A stretch of 64,000 nucleotides of DNA from Ceratopteris richardii (GCA_020310875.1 CM035428.1:108648245-108712244), one strand, 5' to 3'. Shown: positions 46,363 to 59,045, numbered from the stretch's first letter. Notes: generated by a model not told the origin, from the letters alone. Program-made: numbers and translations.

Positions 46363-47376
46363 ATGTCAGATGCAAAGCTTTGGCATGCACGCTTTGGTCA
46401 TCTGAATTTTGCTAGTTTGCTACGCATGCAGAAATCTAAAATGGTGTCCTCTTTGCCCAAACTTGAGGCACCTGGAAAACATGTTTGTGAAGGATGTATT
46501 TTGGGCAAAATGCAGCGTTCCTCCTTTCGAAAAGATGGTTCAATTCGGGCTACACAGAAATTGAAGCTTATACATAGTGATGTTTGTGGTCCTATGCAAA
46601 CACCCTCTTTTGGAAATTACCTTTACTTCGTGACTTTCATTGATGATTTTTCCAGGCATGGATGGGTATATCCACTCAAAGCAAAGTCCGAAGTGTTCAT
46701 GTGCTTCAAACAGTTTTTGGTTTTGGCTGAAAATCTGTCAGCATGTAAAATGGGCACCCTCCGTTCTGATCGAGGGGGGGAATATATGTCTTCTGATTTT
46801 AATGCATTTCTGGCTGAACGTGGGATAAAACACCAGTGTATAGTTCCATATACACCTCAACAGAATGGAGTTGCTGAACGGAAGAACAGGTCACTCATGG
46901 AGATGGCAAGGTGTATGGTCAAGAGTCAGGCTTTACCTCATAGTTTCTGGCTTGAAGCTGTCATGTGTGCAGCATATGTACTGAACAGGTGTCCCACTAA
47001 AGTGCTGCAGTCTATCACTCCATATGAGGCTTCGCATGACCGCAAGCCATCTGTTGCTCATCTGCATGTTTTTGGTTGTTTGGCATATGCACTAGTGCCT
47101 GAACAACATCGTAGAAAATTGGATGATAAGGCAGTAAAATGTATTTTTGTTGGGTACAGTTCTGAAAGTAAAGGCTATCGTCTGTATCATCCACAGACTA
47201 AACACATTCTGGTTAGCCATGATGTTGTCTTTGTGGAAGATGATATTCAGCCATTGCTTTCATGTACTAAGGAGACATCTGTTAGCTCCAAAGACATGTA
47301 TGATACTCTAATGCCTCTTTTTACAGGTGGACAGTCTAGTGCTAGTCCTAATGAGGCAATTTCTCAACCTTTGTAG
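46363..47376 (+). CDS. copia family 1 integrase (open 337-codon segment)
   Basis: Longest intact coding segment in the window. MSDAKLWHARFGHLNFASLL carries the H-H half and CEGCILGKMQRSSF the C-C half of the zinc domain. The rve core shows SDVCGPMQTPSFGNYLYFVT (first Asp), LRSDRGGEYMSSDF (second Asp) and QQNGVAERKNRSLMEMARCM (Glu). HLHVFGCLAYALVPEQHRRKLDDKAVKCIFVGYSS completes the C-terminal blocks. It would insert element cDNA in the nucleus, but it is part of a broken polyprotein and has no start context of its own. The stop after EAISQPL separates it from the linker. Confidence 0.85.
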   Translation: MSDAKLWHARFGHLNFASLLRMQKSKMVSSLPKLEAPGKHVCEGCILGKMQRSSFRKDGSIRATQKLKLIHSDVCGPMQTPSFGNYLYFVTFIDDFSRHGWVYPLKAKSEVFMCFKQFLVLAENLSACKMGTLRSDRGGEYMSSDFNAFLAERGIKHQCIVPYTPQQNGVAERKNRSLMEMARCMVKSQALPHSFWLEAVMCAAYVLNRCPTKVLQSITPYEASHDRKPSVAHLHVFGCLAYALVPEQHRRKLDDKAVKCIFVGYSSESKGYRLYHPQTKHILVSHDVVFVEDDIQPLLSCTKETSVSSKDMYDTLMPLFTGGQSSASPNEAISQPL

Positions 47377-48600
47377 GTTTCATATGATAATGCAGATCAT
47401 TCCATTTTTTATGCAGATTTACATGATGCACTTGTTGATGAGAGAGCTGATATTGAGTAGGCAAAAACTATGCCAAAATGGCTGGTGCAGACTTTGCGTG
47501 ACAACAAATTAGATGCACCTTTGTCATATCATACTCGTTCAGGCTCTCATAGTGCCTCCTTTGCATCAGATTGCTATGCTATGGCTTCGTTTAGTCTCTG
47601 TGATGAGAATGAGCCTGTTTCTTTTGATGAAGCACAGAATTCAGAAAATTGGATGGCTGCTATGCAATCTGAATATGATGTTATAATGAAGAATGGTACA
47701 TGGCCTTTATGTGACTTGCCTCTTGGCAAGAAGGCCATTGGCACTAAGTGGGTATACAAGTTGAAGCGTAAACCTGATGGTATAGTTGACAGGTATAAGG
47801 CTAGGCTTGTTGCAAAGGGTTATGCGCAGGAAAGAGGCATTGATTTTGATGAGACCTTTGCACCTACATGCCGTATGACTACTGTTCGGAGTATTTGTGC
47901 ACTTGCAGCCCATCATGGTTGGAATGTACATCAGTTGGACATTAAAATAGCATTTCTGAATGGTGACTTGCATGAAGAAGTGTATGTTTTTCAGCCTCGT
48001 GGCTTTGTGCAGAAAGGGCATGAAAACCAGGCGTGCAGGTTAAAAAAGGCATTATATGGTTTAAAGCAAGCACACGTGCTTGGTATGAGAAGATACATGC
48101 CTATCTGGTTGCACATGGTTTTGAGAGCAGTCCAACTGAAAGCACCTTATATGTTAAGCGTGCTAATGATGTGCTTCTAATCATTGTTGTCTATGTTGAT
48201 GACATGTTGCTCACTAGTCCTATTGAGAAGCATATTGTTGATTTCAAGACTGATTTGCATGCCTCATTTGAGATGTCTGATTTGGGGCATTTGCATCACT
48301 ATTTGGGCATTCAGTTTATGCAAGTTGATGGTGGAATGGCTTTGTGTCAAACGAAATATATTGACACATTATTGCAGCGTTTTGGCCTTGAAGACTGTAA
48401 GCCTATTGCCACTCCTATGGAGACAGGTTTACGATTGAGTCTTCATGATGCTGGAGATGCATTTGATGCTGTTCTCTATCAACAAGCTATCAGATGCTTG
48501 ATTTACTTATGCATTACTCGGCCAGATATTCAGTTTGCTGTCTCAGAGATGAGCAGGTTTATGCATTGCCCAGGAAGTGAAGCATTGGCAGGCGGTTAAG
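47377..48600 (+). pseudogene. copia family 1 reverse transcriptase
   Basis: After the linker (stop near 47458), MPKWLVQTLRDNKLDAPLSYHTRSG leads to [78 protein letters not shown] and KKALYGLKQA. A one-base loss near 48075 shifts the frame, which resumes with TRAWYEKIHAYLV. VVYVDDMLLT (about 48.19 kb) is the intact catalytic YVDD. LGHLHHYLGIQFMQVDG and SRFMHCPGSEAL follow. A second frameshift near 48595 separates RNase H. Confidence 0.9.
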
Positions 48601-48990
48601 CACATCTTTCGCTACTTGAGTGGTACTTAGATACTTGGGTTGTTTTATCCCAAGGGGGGATCACTACTGCCAGATTTGCATGTTTTTTCTGACTCAGATT
48701 GGGCTGGTTGCTATGACACTCGTGTGTCCACCAGTGGTTTTTGCTTCATGCTTGGTAGCTCATGTATATCTTGGTTGAGCAAGAAGCAGCCTACTGTGGC
48801 CACTTCCAGTTGTGAGGCTGAGAATAGGGCAACTTTCACAGCGGCTGTTGAGTGTGTGTGGCTCACACGCCTTATGGCTGATTTGGGTGTTGGCAAGTCT
48901 TCTGCCACCACCATCTTCACTGACAGTCAGAGCGCATTGGCAATTGCGAGGAACCTTGTGTTCCATGCTCGCACTAAGCACATTGAGCCG
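48600..48990 (+). pseudogene. copia family 1 RNase H
   Basis: FSDSDWAGCYDTRVSTSGFCFMLGSSCISWLSKKQPTVATSSCEAENRATFTAAVECVWL and TTIFTDSQSALAIARNLVFHARTKHIEP. The Asp-Glu-Asp catalytic positions (FSDSDW, SCEAE, TDSQSA) are present. A stop near 48628 lies at its start. The conserved H-Y-H-x-V-R-E end is replaced by inverted LTR sequence. Confidence 0.85.
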
Positions 48991-49302
48991 ATGGTCCTAA
49001 GTGTGTTCACACACATCACTACCAAAATATTCCAACAAATCTCCCTTAGGAGTGATGCGGCGAACAAGGAATTGACACTCATGTATAAGGAAGCGCAAAG
49101 CTATGTGGAAAGAAATCAATCCACAAAAGGAAGTAAGCCCAAATTGCTCTCATGCGCAGAAGCACACAAACAACACAAGGAAGAAGAAGGAGGTTGGACC
49201 ACAACACAATACAAAATGTATTACTAGGTGAATGTAAAAAAGATAAGTGACGTGTGAGGGTTATAGGCATATATACAACTTGGGGGAGAAAAACCTCCTA
49301 AA
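48991..49302 (-). mobile_element. Inverted copia family 1 LTR pieces with polypurine tract
   Basis: Minus strand. 49302-49150 is the central to 3' part of a family 1 LTR. 49149-49038 is about 112 bp of other sequence ending AAGGGAGATT, a typical copia polypurine tract. 49037-48991 is the first ~47 bp of an LTR (TGTTGGAATATTTTGG). So an LTR tail is joined to the 3' internal end of another copy. Confidence 0.7.
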
Positions 49303-49440
49303 GAACACACATTTCTCTGCCTTGGGATCAAGCTTCTCTCTGATTTGTGAAGATATGTGTGCATATGCAATGCATCCAAGTATCTTCTTCAAAGACTTGA
49401 TGTACCCAAGAACAGATGGAGAAGATTAAATTTGGCAAAT
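49303..49440 (-). pseudogene. copia integrase scrap, minus strand
   Basis: The minus strand reads KILGCIAYAHISSQIREKLDPKAEKCV, the V-F-G-C-x-A-Y ... K-L-D-P-K block of copia integrase. It is closer to copia B (8.28-8.45 kb) than to family 1. Confidence 0.75.
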
Positions 49441-50040
49441 TTTTCTGATCCTTCAATTATAAATCCTATGAGCCATGAATAAAAGCTGAATACCAATTTA
49501 TGTGGAGGCATTAGCTGCTTGGTATACACCAAAAATAGTTGAAAAAACTATCACAACATACTTAAAAGATGATTCCCAAACTTTGCTTTATCTTCCCAAA
49601 TGTATTCTTTAGGAAGGCTCAACACAAATACGAACATGTATAAACTTTTTACATACATGGGGTTCAAAGGAGCAACCAAGATGGTCTAGAGGCACTCATG
49701 TGGTGTACCCACACTTGTGTAACATGGAAATTTTGAAGTTTACAAGGTTGTGTGGTCGGGAGTTTGATAGATGGGAGGCCATTATGTGTGGTTTTATCAA
49801 TTGGGTGATCTTTGTGAGAGTGTGATAAGAGACAAATGAAATGTGCATATATCTCTTCATTGCAAAGATTATATGAGCACCACATGAAATGTCCATGGAT
49901 ACGTTTCGAACTTTTCCATAGGGTAGATTCTTTTCAGCCAAACTCTTCCGCAAGGTGTGTGAAGATCTATTCCCTTTAAAAGATGACAAATGCCACCACA
50001 TGAAGCCTCTCAAGAGGACTGAGAGTGATGATGGTATTGA
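49441..50040. other. Upstream flank of the host gene, no gene seen
   Basis: No supportable coding sequence. The left part may be further copia debris. The core promoter of the CXC gene would be near the right end, but no clear TATA box is visible. Confidence 0.35.
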
Positions 50041-50421
50041 AGGTCAATCTCTCTTTTTGAAAATTCAAACAAACAGTACCTCGCGTGCTTGGGTTTTCTA
50101 ATTTTTGTTCTCCTCCCCTGGTTTTGAATTCGACTCGGAGCTCTGAAGCTCTCCTGTCGGCATTCCCCGGATCATCTTCTGCCTACCAGAATTTTCTACT
50201 GCAGGACGTTCCAGCTCTCTCTTTTCTCTGCGGGAGCTTCTGTTAAAGGAAGCTTTGTATTTGTTCCTACAAGCGAGCTCTGTTTATTCAAGAGAAAAGA
50301 ACATCGACAGTCGGATATGTGATATAGTTCTATACACTTGTTAAGATTCCTTCGAAAGGAAGAAGGAGGGATCGAGGACTCAAAATCATAGTAATTCAAT
50401 CTTCTCTTTGCAGCGTCTGAA
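50041..50421 (+). promoter_or_regulatory. Likely promoter-proximal/5' UTR region of the CXC gene
   Basis: Relatively GC- and CT-rich compared with flanking DNA (CTCTCTCTTTTCTCTGCGGG and similar), without transposon similarity. It ends in TTCTCTTTGCAG, a strong splice acceptor, eight bases before the ATG. This suggests the 5' UTR is split by an intron, but the matching donor was not identified. Confidence 0.45.
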
Positions 50422-51307
50422 ATGGCAGGTATACCGTCAGTACCCCTCTCTTCGGATCCTGGGAAAGAAGGAGAACCAGTGTCTGGCACGCAACCCATTC
50501 AACAAAATAGTAAGCTTTTCGATTCTCTCAAGAATGTATACATATGCGTGCGCTGATACATTTCTGCTCAGTCTTATTCATTGCATGCACAAATACTTAT
50601 CCGCATGTGCTATACGAATGCTTGGTTGTATATACAACGCAAAAAATTTGCTGTGTGATTGTGCACGAAGATTCTTATTTGATGTTATGCAAATTCGTGA
50701 AAGAGGGGATTTGGAAATAGGATCCAGTGTGCAAGGAGTGCTGGGATTGGCTTCTCACACGGCTGCGACAATGCCCCCTTCTCATCCATTGTCGCCAGCT
50801 AGGTATGCGATTTTTGTATTATCTCTACACGGAGGGTTCCGTCCGTCGCCTGCAATTATGTGACATGCTTTTTAATAATCAAATTGTGGTGGTTTTTCTC
50901 TTTGTCAAATAATAGGGTGTTATTCCGGCCATCGATGGGGCAAGTTGGACAAAACATATCTCTGAATCCCCTTCCTGTTCCAGCACCCTCCACACAGCAA
51001 GAAGAACAGCCTGCAAGAAAGCCAGTCCGACAGCTAGATTTCACATCAATGTACGATGGTTCATCTTGTTCTATGGTGGATGCATCTGTGCAGCCAGTAA
51101 ATATGTAAGTACTTCTTTGTTTTGTTGAGAACAATCCGTCCGGCCCTGCTTCTAGTTTAGCTTGATTCTTGGTTGAAAAATGTGATATTTCAGGAAAAAT
51201 TTATCTCCCCCAAGGGCCCCAAGGATGAGATCAACTTTTGAGTCAAAAGATGGTACTCCAAAGAAGTGTAAACAGTGCAATTGCAAGAATTCTCGATGCT
51301 TGAAGCT
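50422..51307 (+). CDS. TCX5-like: CXC/CRC-domain DREAM-complex protein (TCX5/6-like, LIN54 family), 5' half, 3' partial
   Basis: Four exons: 50422-50509, 50721-50802, 50916-51104 and 51194-51307. Donors are GTAAGC, GTATGC, GTAAGT and GTAATT; each closed intron ends in AG, and the frame stays open through phases 1, 2 and 2. The start [11 protein letters not shown] is the first ATG after a splice acceptor. Residues include [16 protein letters not shown] (the conserved basic R-Q-L-D-F-T motif) and [20 protein letters not shown] followed by [11 protein letters not shown], the first half of the first CXC motif. Known family members bind CHR-type promoter elements through two Cys-rich CXC motifs and repress cell-cycle genes in the nuclear DREAM complex. 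The exon ends exactly where CXC genes usually have an intron. No continuation was found up to 64 kb. Either the next intron exceeds 12.7 kb or the gene is truncated. Confidence 0.85.
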
Positions 51308-51593
51308 GTAATTTTCTCATGTTCTAGCTTGTGTATAACGAGAGAGAGGTTCTGTTCATATTTCTGTGTTCTCTTTTTAGATTCCCTTATACGATTAATC
51401 ATTGTGGAATCTTTTTCTGATGTCCATTGCTTGATCGAATATCAACACGTATCTTTGTCTTAATTTCAAGCTCAAGCTCCTCAAGGAATGCCCTTCTTTA
51501 GTGCATTATGCATGAGAAAATTATGGATGCGATGTATTTGTGAGCTCCATCTTATACTGTTGTATAATGAATAAGCTTGATTTCTCGCCCCCC

Positions 51594-51763
<170 letters not shown>

Positions 51764-51815
51764 TGTGTGTACATATGTGGGTGTATGTACATATGTATGT
51801 ATGTATGTATGTATG

Positions 51816-52740
<925 letters not shown>

Positions 52741-52807
52741 TTGAGACTTTTTCCAACTATGATATATATTTACACACACACACACACAAACATGCATATA
52801 TATTAAT

Positions 52808-53235
52808 TGTTGTGTCTCCATCCTCCTAGGACATCTAGATGGGGTTTTGTAGCTATTGTCCAACAAGGAGGTGTATGGCCGGGAGGTGTCTGGACTCCGG
52901 CCAGTGTACTCGGATGGCTAGTTTAGTGTGAACTTGGTTATTTCACTTGAGTTCTATAAATAGGACTTAAAACCTCTCATTTGACATTCTTGGCATTTGC
53001 AAGGATTGGACTCTTGGGCTCCCATGGTAGAGCATCGTCACCCATTCTGGTGGGGGATTGGTGATATAGATCACAAGTCTTTTGGACGTGGCTACCCGTC
53101 ATGTGCTGCAAACTCCCAAGCTCGGGGGTGAGCCCGTATTGACTCTATGGCTGGGGTATGATTTTGATGTCCTCCGTTCTATTTGTTTGTGGATTTGGCT
53201 TGTGTCTTGACTTGTCCAATAGGGAGGATCTAACA
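52808..53235 (+). mobile_element. Chromovirus 5' LTR
   Basis: 428 bp, TGTTGTGTCTCC to GGATCTAACA. A TATA box TATAAATA lies at 52955-52962, with an equivalent TATAAATA in the 3' LTR at 55574-55581. Confidence 0.85.
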
Positions 53236-53236
53236 T

Positions 53237-53250
53237 TGGTATGAGAGCAG
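53237..53250 (+). other. Chromovirus primer-binding site
   Basis: TGGTATGAGAGCAG, the iMet site with one change, one base after the LTR. Confidence 0.85.
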
Positions 53251-53818
53251 CTCTCTGCTCGTATGGAAGAAAAGCCAAGATGATGTGCACAAAAGCATTA
53301 GAGCTCTTGGAGCCATGATGCTAAGCTTGAGATGTCTTCCACCCTCATGTATGGGGTGGTATGGGACGTTTTCAACAGGAGAAGAAGACAAGGGGAGCAC
53401 ACCCAAGTCTATGGTGGAATTCAAAGGTAAGTCTCCACACTAATTGTGAATTTCTCTGGAGGTAAGGGCTGGAAAACTGCCACGCTTCGCCTTCATCTGT
53501 TGCCCTTATGGATGAAGGCTCCCATCCTACTGGAGGAGGATGGGGAGGAGCCCCATATGGTAAAGCATGCAGGTGAGTAGGGGCTGAGTATGGGGGAGGC
53601 TGTGTGGGTGCAGCCACCTCTATTGATCGCGTGGATAGGAAGAGGCTGCGCCTCTCTAGGCAGACAGTTCCCTAGAGGAGATATCTTCTGAAATTCCCTC
53701 CTACACGAGGGCAGTGGCACTGGGCAGTCATAGCTGACTGCCTCATGTAGAAGAAGGTGAATGGATGTGGGGAACAAGCGCATGACTGGAGGAGAATAAT
53801 GGAAGATTGTCGACTGCT

Positions 53819-53864
53819 TCTTTCTCTCTCTCTCTCTCTCTCTCTCCCCCCCCCCCCCCCCCAT
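53819..53864. repeat. (CT)n followed by a C run
   Basis: About a dozen CT units, then about 17 consecutive C. The length of such a run is prone to sequencing error. A G run of about 20 lies at 54305-54324. Confidence 0.9.
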
Positions 53865-54409
53865 AGGGACCAAAATTAGTGCATGAAGTTGTTCAGGCTT
53901 GTTGTCATTGAAGGAAGAAGGTCCTTTCAAAAGGAGGTAGACGAAGTATGTACTATTGTCCAAATTGGAGACAAAACTGGGCATACCTGCCCCAATAAGC
54001 AGCCGGGCCTGTAAAATACTCCTCTGGACTGCTAAATGAAGGGATATCCACCCTTTGGGAGGCGTGAAAGCACTTGCACAAGAATTTCTTGGGCAGCAAG
54101 GTATTTAAAATTGAGGTCCTATGGGTTTGTGACACATGGAAGCCACATGGCAAAATCCAAGCCATAATTATCCGAGCAGCAGAGCATGAATTGTAGCCAC
54201 AAGTTTTAAAATAGGAAGAGTTAATGAGTGGCTGAGTATGTGTAAATTAAGAAATTAAAAAGTTTTAAAGCTTTCTAAATTAGTTGAGGAGGTGATTGAA
54301 AAATTGGGGGGGGGGGGGGGGGGGCTAAAAAATAGGGGATGTAACAGAAAAATAGAGGAGGTGGGATGAAAATGATAAAAAGAGGCATTCCTTCTTTCAT
54401 TTTCCACCG

Positions 54410-55364
54410 TGAAGAGCCATGAGTTAGCTAAGGTCTTCGTGGAGCATCTATATAAACTCTATGGATTACTTGATGAAATTGTTGGTGATTGTGATTCTAA
54501 GTTCACTAGCAATATTTGGAAGATAGTCTGCAAGACACTAGAGACTCAATCGAGCATGTCTTCGTCGGATCATCCAAAGATCGATGGACAGAAAACACAC
54601 ACGAATTAGACTATGGCATATGTCTCTCGGAGATAGTCTGGATGCGAGCATTACTTTCCTCAAATTTAGTGCTTATAACAATACTAAGCATTCAACTGAA
54701 AGGTATAGCTTGTTCATGTTGATGTACAATTACAAGTAGATGCCACTGCTTGGTACTAGACTCACGGTGTGCATACTCCATCCGTGGCCCATTTCTTGCA
54801 GGTATGCAGGAAATGCTAGAGACCACGAAGGAAAGCATTAAAAACAGCTCAAGAAAGAGCTGTCTTTTATATTAGCCAACATCGTAGACCTTGTGACCTC
54901 CACGTTGGCACTTGGGTGTATTGTCGGGTTCTGAGAGATTCTGAGATTATACAAACTGCCTCGTGCATGAAGTTATCTTCCAGATATTGTGGTCATTCCA
55001 GATCGGAAGGAAGGTCATCGGTGTATCCTATGAGTTAGAATTTCCTTGAGGAATCATTATTCATCTTATGTTCCATGTTACTTGCTTGAAAGTGAGACTT
55101 GGGCAAGATGACACAACGATGCCTCGGGAGGAGGTTCCTACCTTGTAAGATATTGTTTGATACATTCCATTAGAGCCTTAGGTTGTTCTTGACCAGAGGG
55201 AGAAGAAGTTGCATAGGACTTCTTATCCTGAGTATTTGATAAAGTGGAAGCACCAACATGAGTAAGCTTCAACTTGAGGATCAGTCAGATTGTTGAAGAA
55301 TTGTCTTCTTTGGTTTATTATCGAGGAGATTGCTTAGGATAACAATTGAAAAATATGGGGGAAG
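54410..55364 (+). pseudogene. Chromovirus integrase C-terminal half and chromodomain
   Basis: SHELAKVFVEHLYKLYGLLDEIVGDCDSKFTSNIWK is the second-Asp region of a gypsy integrase (usual D-R-D-x-x-F-T-S-x-F-W). MSSSDHPKIDGQKTHTN carries the usual H-P-Q-T-D-G-Q-T-E-x-x-N block, with the catalytic Glu replaced. Downstream frames read DLHVGTWVYC, then KKLHRTSYPEYLIKWKHQHE and STSRISQI, a degraded chromodomain (Y-L-V-K-W-K ... T-W-E). Stops and frameshifts are many. Confidence 0.75.
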
Positions 55365-55886
55365 TGTTACATCGCCACCCTTCTAAGACATTTGGATGGG
55401 AGCTTGCTTGCAATGTGTTCGGCCAGTGTGTACTGGGATCGGCCAATTCAATGTGATCTCCACCCTTCTAGGACATTTGGATGGGAGTTTGCAGCTATTG
55501 TCCGACAATGTGTTCGACCATTGTGTATTGGGATCAGCGAGTTCAATGTGAACGGGTCATTTCACTTTAGTCCTATAAATAGTACTCAAGACCTCTCATT
55601 TGATATTCTTGGCATTTGCTTGGACTTGACCCTTGTGTCGCACGGTCGAGTCTTGTCACTCGTTTCGATGGGGGATTGGTGGGATGGGACACCGGTCCTC
55701 ACGAGGTGGCTTAACGTTGCGTGCTTCAAACTCCGAGGCTCAAGGATGAGGCTGTATTGGCTCTAAGGATGAGGCTATATTGGCTCTATGTTTGGAGGTG
55801 AGTCTAAAGTTTGCCTTTCTATTTGTTTGTGAATTTGGCTTGTGACTTGACTTGTCGAGCACGGAAGATCTTGGAGGATCTAAACA
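55365..55886 (+). mobile_element. Chromovirus 3' LTR with internal duplication
   Basis: 522 bp. Longer than the 5' LTR because a segment starting CCACCCTTCTA-GACATTTGG is duplicated: two adjacent units of about 95-105 bp (55374-55470 and 55470-55570). A second short duplication (ATGAGGCTGTATTGGCTCTA) lies near 55750-55785. Confidence 0.8.
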
Positions 55887-56425
<539 letters not shown>

Positions 56426-56557
56426 TTTAATGAGATTGCTTCACTCAAACAGCCTCATTGAGGCATTTTGAGCAAACATCCCGAGAGCAAATCGACAAGC
56501 ATCCAACCATGCAAAAGTGGAAAAGGAGGTAAAAAAGCTTAGAGTTGAAGTTTAAAC

Positions 56558-56560
<3 letters not shown>

Positions 56561-56628
<68 letters not shown>
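56561..56628. repeat. (AC)n microsatellite
   Basis: About 34 uninterrupted AC units just before the hAT-1 frame, in frame with it as His-Thr repeats. Confidence 0.95.
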
Positions 56629-56630
<2 letters not shown>

Positions 56631-56699
56631 CCCCTCCTCCAACGTCCAAGGCTCAAGCTATCCCCTCCAAGTTATCCGATTCCCGTCTTTTCCTCTCCT

Positions 56700-59045
56700 A
56701 TGTGTCGAAAGCAAAGCAAACTTGTTGGCAATATGTTACAAGCGAAGGCAAGATAGGCTTGGGGGTAGTGAGAGATTGACTTGCAAGCTTTGTGGCTATA
56801 GTGGAGCCGGTGGAGTCGATAGGATCAAGGCACACCTTGCAAAATTTAGTGGCGTAGGGGTTTCATCTTGTAAAGAGCCAATGCCCGAAGCTATCAAGGA
56901 AGAGCTATTGGAATGGGTAGCTCAAAAATCCCAAGGTAGAAGGAATACACCTTCACAATCTCAAGCTAGATCACATGCAAGCAATTCACATGGCTCATGT
57001 GATCCCCAAACTCAAGCATCTGAAGCTTATGAGGCTCCCATAGATGTATAGAGCATGAGCCACCAAGAAAGAGTACAAGAGTAGGGCATGATTATCAAGA
57101 GCATTCACATGGCTCTCTTGGAGGAGCCTTTATGTGCTAGCTTGCAAAAGCAACGTAAACAAGAAGCCATACAAGCCATGCTTTTATGCAATGTGGGTTG
57201 TCTTTCAATGTTGCAAGGACATCAGGACAGAGAAATGCCATAAAAAAAGGTATCATTATTAGGGTATCATTGGCAAGGGCCTACCTATGAAAAGTTGAGG
57301 ACAATGGAGCTCAAAAGAACAAAGGAAGCACTAGAGAAGAAGAATTCCCCCCTATTGTGTCGATATGGTGTGCTTCCCATTGCATTGATTGACGTAGGGA
57401 AGATACCATGGATTTACACCATTTTTACGAGTTGCTTAAAAGTGGTCTCTTTGTTCACAAAGAGACCAAGTTGTTTGCTTTATTTAGATCTTACAGTGAT
57501 ATTGACTTGGTGAAACCTGCCAAGATGAGATTCTCATACATGTGCATAGTCATGGAGAGATTAGCAAGAGTGAGGTGAACAAAGAGACAAAGTTGTTTGC
57601 TTTATTTAGATCTTACAGTGATATTGACTTGGTAAAACTTGCCAAGATGAGATTCTCATACATGTGCATAGTCATGGAGAGATTAGCAAGAGTGAGGAAA
57701 GCATTGATGCAGATAGTTGTATCACCGGATTGGATAGCTTGGGATGGACATACTAGTCTAAAGGCAGAGCTTGTACGACGGATATGTTTTGTCACATGTC
57801 ACACATATGTGACATGTGTATGTATGTCAGATGTGTCATGAGTCATGACTTGTGTGTAACATGTATGTACTATGTGTATAAGTCATGACATATGTATGTG
57901 TGTATTATAATTTATGTAATATAATATATTACATAAATTATATGGATGTAGTATGTACTATGTATGTAGTATGTACTATGTCACATGTTTGTAATATGTA
58001 TGACATATATGCATTGTGTAGGCCACATTTGTGTGTGTGACATGTGTACGTGGCATTCCACATTTGCGTTCAAGTTTCAACATTCTTATTGTTTTGCTTC
58101 TAACTTGATTTGTTTTCTATCCATAGGATAGAGGAAATAAAAGGAGTATGGAGGATGCGGTGGGATTGGTTCCATCGCCCTATACATGGAATGGCCAATC
58201 TACTATACCCTTCTACAGATTCCAGAACAATCATTGGATATGGAGCTTGTGAAAGCTTGGAATGACTATGTAGATCGATTGTATGGAGCTTCTGATGTGG
58301 AGCTATGTGGGAATCTAGAGATTCAAGTCACGTAGTTTCAAAATAAGGAAGGACTTTTTGGTAGAGACACTGCATGCTTGGGAAGCATGCAATTGATGCC
58401 TGTGACATGATTGGAGATATGGCGTTGGTACACTCAAGCTAGTAAGTCATGACTCCAAACTCTATTACTCACGATTAACTAATAACTGATCCCTCTCGAG
58501 TCTTTATTTTTTAATGAACTCTTTAATTGATTAAAGATTTCTCTTTTTTCTTTTTTATTATGCGGAGACACTTAGCCATTCACATACTTTCACAGGATAG
58601 TAGTGTCAGTCCCTCTGAAAGGAATTGGAGTACATGGGTCCTCTTCCACACAAAGAAGAGGAATAGGCTATCTACACTCCAGTTGGAGAGGCTTATATAT
58701 TTCCATTGCAACTTGCATTTATTGGAGGGTGGTGGAGACTAAGTGGAGGTGCTGCATGTGAGCATCGATGACCTTGACATTGAGAGGGTCCATGATATGC
58801 CTACCATTTCGATAGAGGACCTTGATCTATATGACATGCTTTATCAAGAGTTGACCGTGTTGTAACATGATACGAGGGTATCTCAGACTCATTCTAGTCA
58901 TAGTGCACGTACTCTATGAGGCCATCTATTAGTCGGATGGAGGCATCTACTAATCGGGCACATCATAATGATGATGATGATTATCACGACGACAACGATG
59001 ATGATGATGATAGTGACTCAGAGGATTTTGAGGGTTCATGATTGA
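56700..59045 (+). pseudogene. hAT transposase relic 1 (BED finger to dimerisation domain)
   Basis: SERLTCKLCGYSGAGGVDRIKAHLAKFSGVGVSSCKE is a BED-type zinc finger (C-C...H...C) at about 56.77-56.88 kb. LFALFRSYSDIDLVKLAKMRFSYMCIVMERLARVRKALMQIVVSPDW and RWDWFHRPIHGMANLLYPS are blocks of plant hAT transposases with DUF659. SPSERNWSTWVLFHTKKRNRLSTLQLERLIYFHCNL (58.6-58.72 kb) is the hAT dimerisation domain. An Asp-rich tail ends at 59041. The catalytic core is incomplete, stops are frequent, and a 122-bp segment is tandemly duplicated. Confidence 0.85.
57457..57697 (+). repeat. 122-bp tandem duplication inside hAT relic 1
   Basis: From ACAAAGAGACCAAGTTG to AGCAAGAGTGAGG, repeated at an offset of 122 bp with only a handful of differences. 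Confidence 0.85.

Larger units (their letters stand above)
44674..48990 (+). mobile_element. Best-preserved Ty1/copia element, family 1
   Basis: 5' LTR (44674-44904), iMet primer site, gag, knuckle, protease, integrase, RT and RNase H in canonical order with long open stretches. It is inactivated by several stops, a gag deletion and two frameshifts. The 3' LTR is not in place: after the RNase H end HARTKHIEP the sequence switches to inverted LTR pieces at about 48991. Confidence 0.9.
52808..55886 (+). mobile_element. Ty3/gypsy chromovirus with paired LTRs, internally deleted
   Basis: 5' LTR 52808-53235, iMet primer site, a short interior with an integrase end and chromodomain, a polypurine tract ATGGGGGAAG at 55355-55364, and 3' LTR 55365-55886. 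Flanks TTAAT and ATAAT match at four of five bases, a probable target duplication. Gag, protease and RT are essentially gone. Confidence 0.85.

Noticed and set aside
49079..49227. C-terminal extension of the copia RNase H
   Set aside because: The open frame runs through inverted LTR and a polypurine tract; no copia protein ends this way.
50408..50863. 151-codon single-exon frame at the CXC gene
   Set aside because: It is out of frame with the CXC exons and reads through introns. The spliced model with GT-AG borders and the conserved R-Q-L-D-F-T and CXC motifs is far better supported.
51275..51463. Small frame just after the last CXC exon
   Set aside because: Out of frame with the CXC motif and inside the presumed intron.
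53372..53984. Minus-strand Pro-rich frames within the chromovirus
   Set aside because: They contain translated (CT)n and C-run sequence and lie antisense to the element; no protein similarity.
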